Made by a program: the position numbers and the translations under genes
Notes under the pieces: generated by a model
The model's database searches: none
The model's input: only the letters and a program-made list of their open reading frames with translations
What the model was told of the DNA's origin: nothing
Shown: in pieces, positions 60,066 through 64,000 of the stretch
Numbering within the stretch: the stretch's first letter is position 1
Layout: every line of letters begins with the position of its first letter
NCBI GenBank assembly: GCA_936936565.1
Contig: CAKZIX010000002.1
Coordinates: 12,405-76,404 of the forward strand
Origin: an uncultured Nocardiaceae bacterium
GTDB lineage: Bacteria; Actinomycetota; Actinomycetes; Mycobacteriales; Mycobacteriaceae
Direction: 5' to 3'
Length of the DNA stretch: 64,000 nt

Positions 60066-60704
60066 ATGCGCGCTGACGACCGTTCGCTGATCAAGGATGC
60101 CGCGCAGTTGCGCGAGGTGCTGGGCCCGGTGATGCCGCGGGCCGCAGGCAAAGAACGCGCAACGCTGCACGCGCGCGACCGCGAGTGGATCGCCGCCACC
60201 CCGTTCATCGTGCTGGCCACCAGCGATGCCGCGGGCAACTGCGACGCCTCACCCAAGGGCGATCCCGCAGGCTTCGTGCAGGTTCTCGACCATACGACGA
60301 TCGTCATCCCGGAGCGCCCCGGCAATCGCCGTGCCGACGGGTATCTCAACATTCTCGACAACCCGCACGTGGGCGTGCTCTTCCTGATTCCCGGCCGACG
60401 GGAAACGTTGCGCGTCAACGGCCGTGCGCGCCTGGTCGGTGAGGCCGCCTACTTCGACGACATGATCGTGCAGGGGCACCGCCCGATCCTCGCCATCGAA
60501 ATCGACATCGAGCAAATCTTCTTCCACTGCGCCAAGGCGTTCATTCGCAGCCACCTGTGGGAGCCCGAATCCTGGGCGCCCGACGGCCTGCCCAGCCACG
60601 CCTGCCTGGTCAAGGAAGTGCAGACCAACGTGACCGAGACGCTCGACGAGCTCGAGCGCTACTACGCCCCGGAGAACTACCACGCCAAGCTCTACCGCGG
60701 CTGA
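60066..60704 (+). CDS. PPOX-family FMN-binding protein (MSMEG_1061/DR2398 type)
   Basis: A 212-residue split-barrel flavoprotein of the pyridoxamine phosphate oxidase superfamily. FIVLATSDAAGNCDASPKGDPAGF, cut after residue 20 as FIVLATSDAAGNCDASPKGD, and IPERPGNRRADGYLNIL followed by VGVLFLIPGRRETLRVNG are typical of the subfamily named after these proteins. The substrate is unknown. TTGGAT lies 12 bases before the ATG with no SD. Antisense frames are shadows. Confidence 0.82.
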   Translation: MRADDRSLIKDAAQLREVLGPVMPRAAGKERATLHARDREWIAATPFIVLATSDAAGNCDASPKGDPAGFVQVLDHTTIVIPERPGNRRADGYLNILDNPHVGVLFLIPGRRETLRVNGRARLVGEAAYFDDMIVQGHRPILAIEIDIEQIFFHCAKAFIRSHLWEPESWAPDGLPSHACLVKEVQTNVTETLDELERYYAPENYHAKLYRG

Positions 60705-60841
60705 GCCCTGAAAGTACCGCGCACCCGGACGGACGGGACTGCGCGTTGTTCGGCGTCGGTGCATGTTTCGCTGCGGTGCTCCTATTGGTGCGGTGGGCGT
60801 CGATGTTTCGTCGAGTGTGCAGTTGTTCTTGCGCTCAGGGC

Positions 60842-61068
60842 GTTTTGAGGGTGAACAAGTGTGCGCTCGCGACTGTCGGCTGGTGGTGTGGGAGAGAGGA
60901 TGCGCCGGGGGCTAGGCAACCGGGTAGTGCCGGTGCTCGCGCTGGTGCGTTGGTGGTCGCGAGTGCGTCGTTGTTGCGGTTTTGAGGCCGCTGGTGGTGA
61001 CAACAAGTACGCGGGACGCGTGTGGCGTCAACGAGTACGCGGGCGCGGGTGGCGTCAACGAGTACGCG
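60842..61068. repeat. Degenerate repeat array in a G+T-skewed gene-free region
   Basis: Within the 614-base gap (60705-61318), GTGGCGTCAACGAGTACGCG occurs exactly at 61022-61041 and 61049-61068, with a diverged copy at 60994-61013 and a shorter one near 60851. GTTTTGAGG precedes two of the copies (60842 and 60979). The plus strand is conspicuously rich in G and T. The rest of the gap shows only the hairpin at 61130-61154 and no recognisable gene. Confidence 0.65.
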
Positions 61069-61129
61069 CGCGGCTTGCGTCTGGGGATGTTCGCGTCGAG
61101 ACGGTGTGTGGTGTCGGCGGGATTGTGGG

Positions 61130-61154
61130 GTGATGCGTACCTTCGAAGCATCAC
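61130..61154. promoter_or_regulatory. Hairpin/palindrome upstream of the AAA+ gene
   Basis: GTGATGC (61130-61136) pairs with GCATCAC (61148-61154) around a loop that itself contains TTCGAA. It lies 165 bases before the AAA+ gene and could be an operator or a terminator of a transcript from the repeat region. Confidence 0.4.
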
Positions 61155-61318
61155 GGCGACAAGCACTTTCGCCGACGGGCGGCGGACGTGAAATTCGGAT
61201 GCGCCGCCGGACGGGCCCGCGTACCGTTCCTATCGGGGGTTGTGCCCCGCTGTCCATCGAAATCCACCAGCCCGTCGTCGTTTCGGCGTTTGGATACACG
61301 CGTCCCGGAAGGAGGGAA

Positions 61319-62638
61319 ATGACCATCGAAGCCGTCGAGAATGCCGACACCGATCTGCGCGACTTGCTCGCTGCCGAATCGTCGTGCGTCCGGCGCAGTC
61401 TCGCCGTGCTCGGGGAAATCCTCTCCGGTGCAACGGAAGTGCAGGAAACCGACGAGCGATTCGCGCAACGCTGGCTGGGTATGCCGCATACCGACTTGGC
61501 TGCCGAGACGATGTCGCCGGCCACCGTGCTGGCCATGTCGATCCGGGCCGCCCTTGCCGATGTCATCGAATTGCACACGCCCGCAATCGGTCCCGGCGAC
61601 GGTACGGAAACTCCGGCATGGTCGCGCGTCGACATCGACGGGCGGACGCTGTCGTTGCCGAAGACGCTGTCTGCGTTCTTCCCGGCGGGCTCGCTGGCAG
61701 ATGCGGATGTGGTTGTGCGCCTTCGGGATCGCAGTTGCTACGGCGGGGCCTCGCTCACCGCTTACACCCGGCCGGAGCACCGCGATGCGGCACGTCGCGT
61801 CGTCGATGCCATCGTGTCGGCGGCCCGCACCGACAAGAACGTGTTGCGGGGGCGCTGCCTGCGGGCACGCTCCGACGAGGGTCTGGTGCTCGAGATCGCC
61901 GACCTCGCCTCCGATGGTCGAGCGAGCCTCGTTGTGCCGCAAGATGTCTGGGACGAAATTGACGCCAACGTGGCGTCGGTGACCAGTCGTGCGGAGCTGA
62001 TGCGCAGCCTCGGCCTCGGCACCCGGCGCGGGGTGTTGCTTGCCGGGCCACCCGGAGTCGGCAAGTCGGCGATCAGTGCGGCTGTCGCCGCCGAGTTGCT
62101 CGGCGCGTTCACCGTCGTCATTGTGGAAGCTCGTGCGGCGCAATGGCTCCTGCATGCGGTGTACGAAGAGACCAAGGAACTCGGCCCTACGGTGATCATC
62201 CTCGAGGATGTGGATCTCTACGTCGGTAACCGTGCCAACGGCAGCGGCGGCTCGTCACTGGCCGACTTCCTGTCGGTGCTCGACGGCAGCGCCAAGTACG
62301 ACGACGTGCTCACCATCGCCTCAACGAACGACCCCGACGCCCTCGACAAGGCCGCCACCCGGGCCGCGCGGTTCGACGCGGTGATCCACCTCGACTACCC
62401 GAATCGCGAAGCGCGAGCGACGATCCTGCGCGGCCTGTTGGCCCGCATCGACGGGTGTGCGGTCGATTGCGCTGCCGTGGCGGCGCGCCTGCCGGGCGAC
62501 GTCTCGGGTGCCGACCTACGTGAGGTGGTCCGTCGCGCGGTGCTGCAACACGGCACCGAGCTCACCACCGCGGCCGTGCTCGAGGTCGTCGCGCAGGGCC
62601 GCTGGAAGCCGGAACCGCTCACCGGGAACTACCTGTGA
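61319..62638 (+). CDS. AAA+ ATPase with a single CDC48-like ATPase domain
   Basis: A 439-residue protein: an N-terminal helical region (1-110), a linking domain (110-225), and one AAA+ module with Walker A G243-PPGVGKS250, Walker B VIILEDVD (292-299), a sensor-1 Asn in ASTNDP, and an arginine-finger-like R351 in TRAARFDAVIHLDYP. The C-terminal lid has LPGDVSGADLREVVRRA, as in CDC48/FtsH relatives. No protease or membrane domain is fused, so it is probably a remodelling ATPase with an unknown client. The ATG has a strong SD (GGAGGG, 61311-61316), unlike the leaderless genes around it. Confidence 0.85.
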   Translation: MTIEAVENADTDLRDLLAAESSCVRRSLAVLGEILSGATEVQETDERFAQRWLGMPHTDLAAETMSPATVLAMSIRAALADVIELHTPAIGPGDGTETPAWSRVDIDGRTLSLPKTLSAFFPAGSLADADVVVRLRDRSCYGGASLTAYTRPEHRDAARRVVDAIVSAARTDKNVLRGRCLRARSDEGLVLEIADLASDGRASLVVPQDVWDEIDANVASVTSRAELMRSLGLGTRRGVLLAGPPGVGKSAISAAVAAELLGAFTVVIVEARAAQWLLHAVYEETKELGPTVIILEDVDLYVGNRANGSGGSSLADFLSVLDGSAKYDDVLTIASTNDPDALDKAATRAARFDAVIHLDYPNREARATILRGLLARIDGCAVDCAAVAARLPGDVSGADLREVVRRAVLQHGTELTTAAVLEVVAQGRWKPEPLTGNYL

Positions 62639-62817
62639 GCCGGGCTGTCAGTCCACCCGCATCGGCGCAGCCGCACGGCGTCGCAGCCGAACGGTTGCGC
62701 GCCCGGCTGGAGCTGCGCCGCAGCGCCGCGGCCGCCCCGCACGACGACCGCCGCATGCGGCGGCGCCGTTCGCGCGGTGCGGACCGTCGTGCGGCCGTTC
62801 GGGATTCGCGCGAGTAG
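62635..62817 (+). CDS. Small Arg-rich ORF coupled to the AAA+ gene
   Basis: A 60-residue frame whose GTG overlaps the stop of the AAA+ gene (GTGA). It is strongly basic (Arg/Ala-rich) with no recognised motif. The overlap supports translation as a second gene of the operon; the low-complexity composition in a high-GC genome argues for chance. If real it could be a partner or nucleic-acid-binding accessory of the ATPase. Confidence 0.35.
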   Translation: MSRAVSPPASAQPHGVAAERLRARLELRRSAAAAPHDDRRMRRRRSRGADRRAAVRDSRE

Positions 62818-62893
62818 CGGCCTATGTTGGGGTCGGTGTGGCGCTCGGTGCCGCCGGGCGTGGGCTGTCGGCGCGCGGTCTGCGGTTGGGCAA

Positions 62894-63562
62894 CTACGTC
62901 CGCACGCGGTCGCCCAGAGTGTGGCGCACCCCGGCGACGAACAGTTGCAGTCCGTAGTCGAATCGGGCTGTGGCGTCGGGATTCTCGAACAGGGGCGAGG
63001 CGTCCTCGGTGAGCGCACCCGCCGAGTCCATCTGCATGCGGGACTGTTCGTCGACGGTCTGGCCCAGCACGTAGTACAGGAGGGTGTAGCCGGCGAGCTC
63101 GGCGAGCCGGTCCTCGAGGTCCTCCCCCTCCTCGCCGGCCAGGCGGGAGGCGAGCTGTCCGGCCAGGAGCCCGAGCTGGGCCAGCTGGGCCGCGCCCGGG
63201 ACGACCGCCGTCCCGCCGGAGACCGGACCGTCCGGGATCGACTCGGACTCCTCGACGATCCGCAGAGCCGGCCGCTGCGCGGTGTCGGGGGCGGGCACGA
63301 CCTCGGCCCCGCGCACGGGATCGGGGGTGGTCTGGGTCGCGGGTTCGGGTTCCGGGTCCACGCCCAGGGTGATAAGTAGTTCGGCCAGCCGGCGGCGCTG
63401 CGCCTGGCTCAGCCCGTCCTTCTGCTGGATCTGGCGGATCAGGGTGATCGCGTCCTGGTCGCGGCCGGCATCGACCAGCGCCACGGCCAGCATAGGGGCC
63501 GACATCCGCACCGCGATCCACAGCGCCTGCCGGGTCAGGTCGAAGATCAGGTTCTCGTCCAT
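62894..63562 (-). pseudogene. Chimeric ORF: FliQ start, unknown middle, TetR C-terminus
   Basis: The 222-residue frame starts like flagellar export protein FliQ (residues 1-30), then abruptly becomes a polar, Pro-rich segment I cannot place (about 31-152) and ends with a typical TetR-family C-terminal domain (about 153-222: LLYYVLGQTVDEQSR, RFDYGLQLFVAGVR). FliQ's second membrane helix and TetR's DNA-binding domain are both missing. No functional protein is expected. The final 200 bases probably belong to the actinobacterial host; the rest does not. Confidence 0.6.
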
Positions 63563-63825
63563 CAGACCGGCATCCTCAGGATGTCCTGATAGGCCTCGAC
63601 CACCTTGTCGCGGATCGCGACCGCGGTCTGGAGGCTCTGCTCGGCGGACATCACCGCCTCGACCACCTGCTGGGTCGAGATCTTGCCCTGGATGCCGGCG
63701 ATCGAGGCGGCCTCGACGGCGCGCAGGTCGTCGGTGGCCGCCCGCAGCTCGGCCTGGGCCACCGCGGTGCCGAAGGTCACGTCCCACAGGCCCGGCGCAG
63801 CCGCCTGGTAGGCCTCGCCGCGCGC
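63562..63825 (-). pseudogene. fliE: Flagellar basal-body protein FliE, N-terminus missing
   Basis: The frame ends with the FliE signature [20 protein letters not shown] followed by [14 protein letters not shown]. FliE is the rod adaptor joining the MS ring to the rod. The stop overlaps the ATG of the FliQ start (TGATG), matching the fliE-fliQ order common in alphaproteobacteria. The first residues are replaced by cyclase sequence in another frame. Flagella are not expected in this actinobacterial group, so foreign DNA or misassembly is likely. Confidence 0.7.
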
Positions 63826-63826
63826 C

Positions 63827-64000
63827 AGGTGGCGCCGCTCGCCACCAGCTGGCCCGGCGCGGCCGCCTGATGCAGCCGGCCGGCCACGTTGGTGGCCGCC
63901 CCGATCACCGCCATGGCCTCGCGCGCCGGCCCGTCGCCGAGGTCGCCGGCCATCACCTGATCGGTATGGGCGGCGAGGCGGACGGCCAGGGCGGGCGCGC
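63827..64000 (-). pseudogene. Fragment of a class III adenylate/guanylate cyclase domain
   Basis: Read from the window edge on the minus strand, the frame gives [18 protein letters not shown], then [19 protein letters not shown] and [11 protein letters not shown]. This is the order of the class III cyclase catalytic domain (the HxGxVxxGxxG region, the VIGxxxNxAxRL block and the PGQxxxS strand). It stops where FliE begins, one base out of frame. The 5' part lies beyond the window. Confidence 0.65.

Noticed and set aside
63562..63825. Evidence for a flagellar operon in this organism
   Set aside because: Only fragments of FliE and FliQ occur, inside a mosaic at the window edge; the rest of the window is a non-motile type of mycolic-acid actinobacterium.

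Overview
The window is about 64 kb of high-GC actinobacterial chromosome. It suggests a mycolic-acid bacterium of the order Mycobacteriales, most like Nocardia, Rhodococcus or a relative. The grounds are a Mycobacterium-like division and cell-wall (dcw) cluster with Wag31/DivIVA and SepF, a DinB with the mycobacterial C-terminal extension, a DnaE1 polymerase, tandem F420-type Ddn nitroreductases, an MTB12-like lipoprotein, a TreX-TreY-TreZ trehalose locus and a BioQ-type biotin operator. From ileS onward the gene order (ileS, dinB, lspA, rluD-like, dnaE1, ddn-like, ilvA, tre genes, bioA-F-D) follows the order I recall for M. tuberculosis Rv1536-Rv1570. No tRNA, rRNA, CRISPR array or insertion sequence was seen.

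Region 1 (1-24940) is the dcw cluster: mraZ, rsmH, ftsL, ftsI, murE, murF, mraY, murD, ftsW, murG, murC, ftsQ, then ftsZ, pgeF/yfiH, yggS, sepF, yggT, wag31 and a small membrane protein. Most neighbours from rsmH to murC overlap by 1-4 bases. A 26-codon ORF exactly bridges murE and murF. Three genes (ppc, a PPOX-family protein and a small membrane protein) sit between ftsQ and ftsZ. mraZ is preceded by three GTGGG repeats with a 10-bp period, a probable MraZ operator. An 89-nt, nearly fully paired hairpin separates mraZ from rsmH. sepF is preceded by a short ORF made of a REP-like repeat.

Region 2 (24941-46600) holds ileS behind a T-box leader, a VapBC-type toxin-antitoxin pair with a large palindromic operator, dinB, lipoproteins, lspA, an rluD-like gene, a NarL-type two-component system divergent from an MMPL transporter, rarD, dnaE1, two ddn paralogues and ilvA. 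Region 3 (46600-60704) has treZ, an ADP-ribosylglycohydrolase, a lipoprotein whose start region is serially duplicated, treY, treX, divergent bioA/bioFD around a 31-bp perfect palindrome, sthA and a second PPOX protein.

Region 4 (60705-64000) is the least ordinary. A 614-bp G+T-skewed gene-free stretch carries degenerate tandem repeats and leads to an orphan AAA+ ATPase. The last 1.1 kb on the minus strand joins pieces that do not belong together: a class III nucleotide cyclase fragment, most of a flagellar FliE, the first 30 residues of FliQ, an unrecognised segment and the C-terminus of a TetR regulator. This looks like a chimeric assembly end or a scrambled insertion, because nothing else here suggests a flagellated organism.

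Many non-operonic genes have a TANNNT-like box 12-14 bases before the start codon and no Shine-Dalgarno sequence, which fits widespread leaderless transcription. Genes inside the cluster rely on overlaps or on clear SD sequences.
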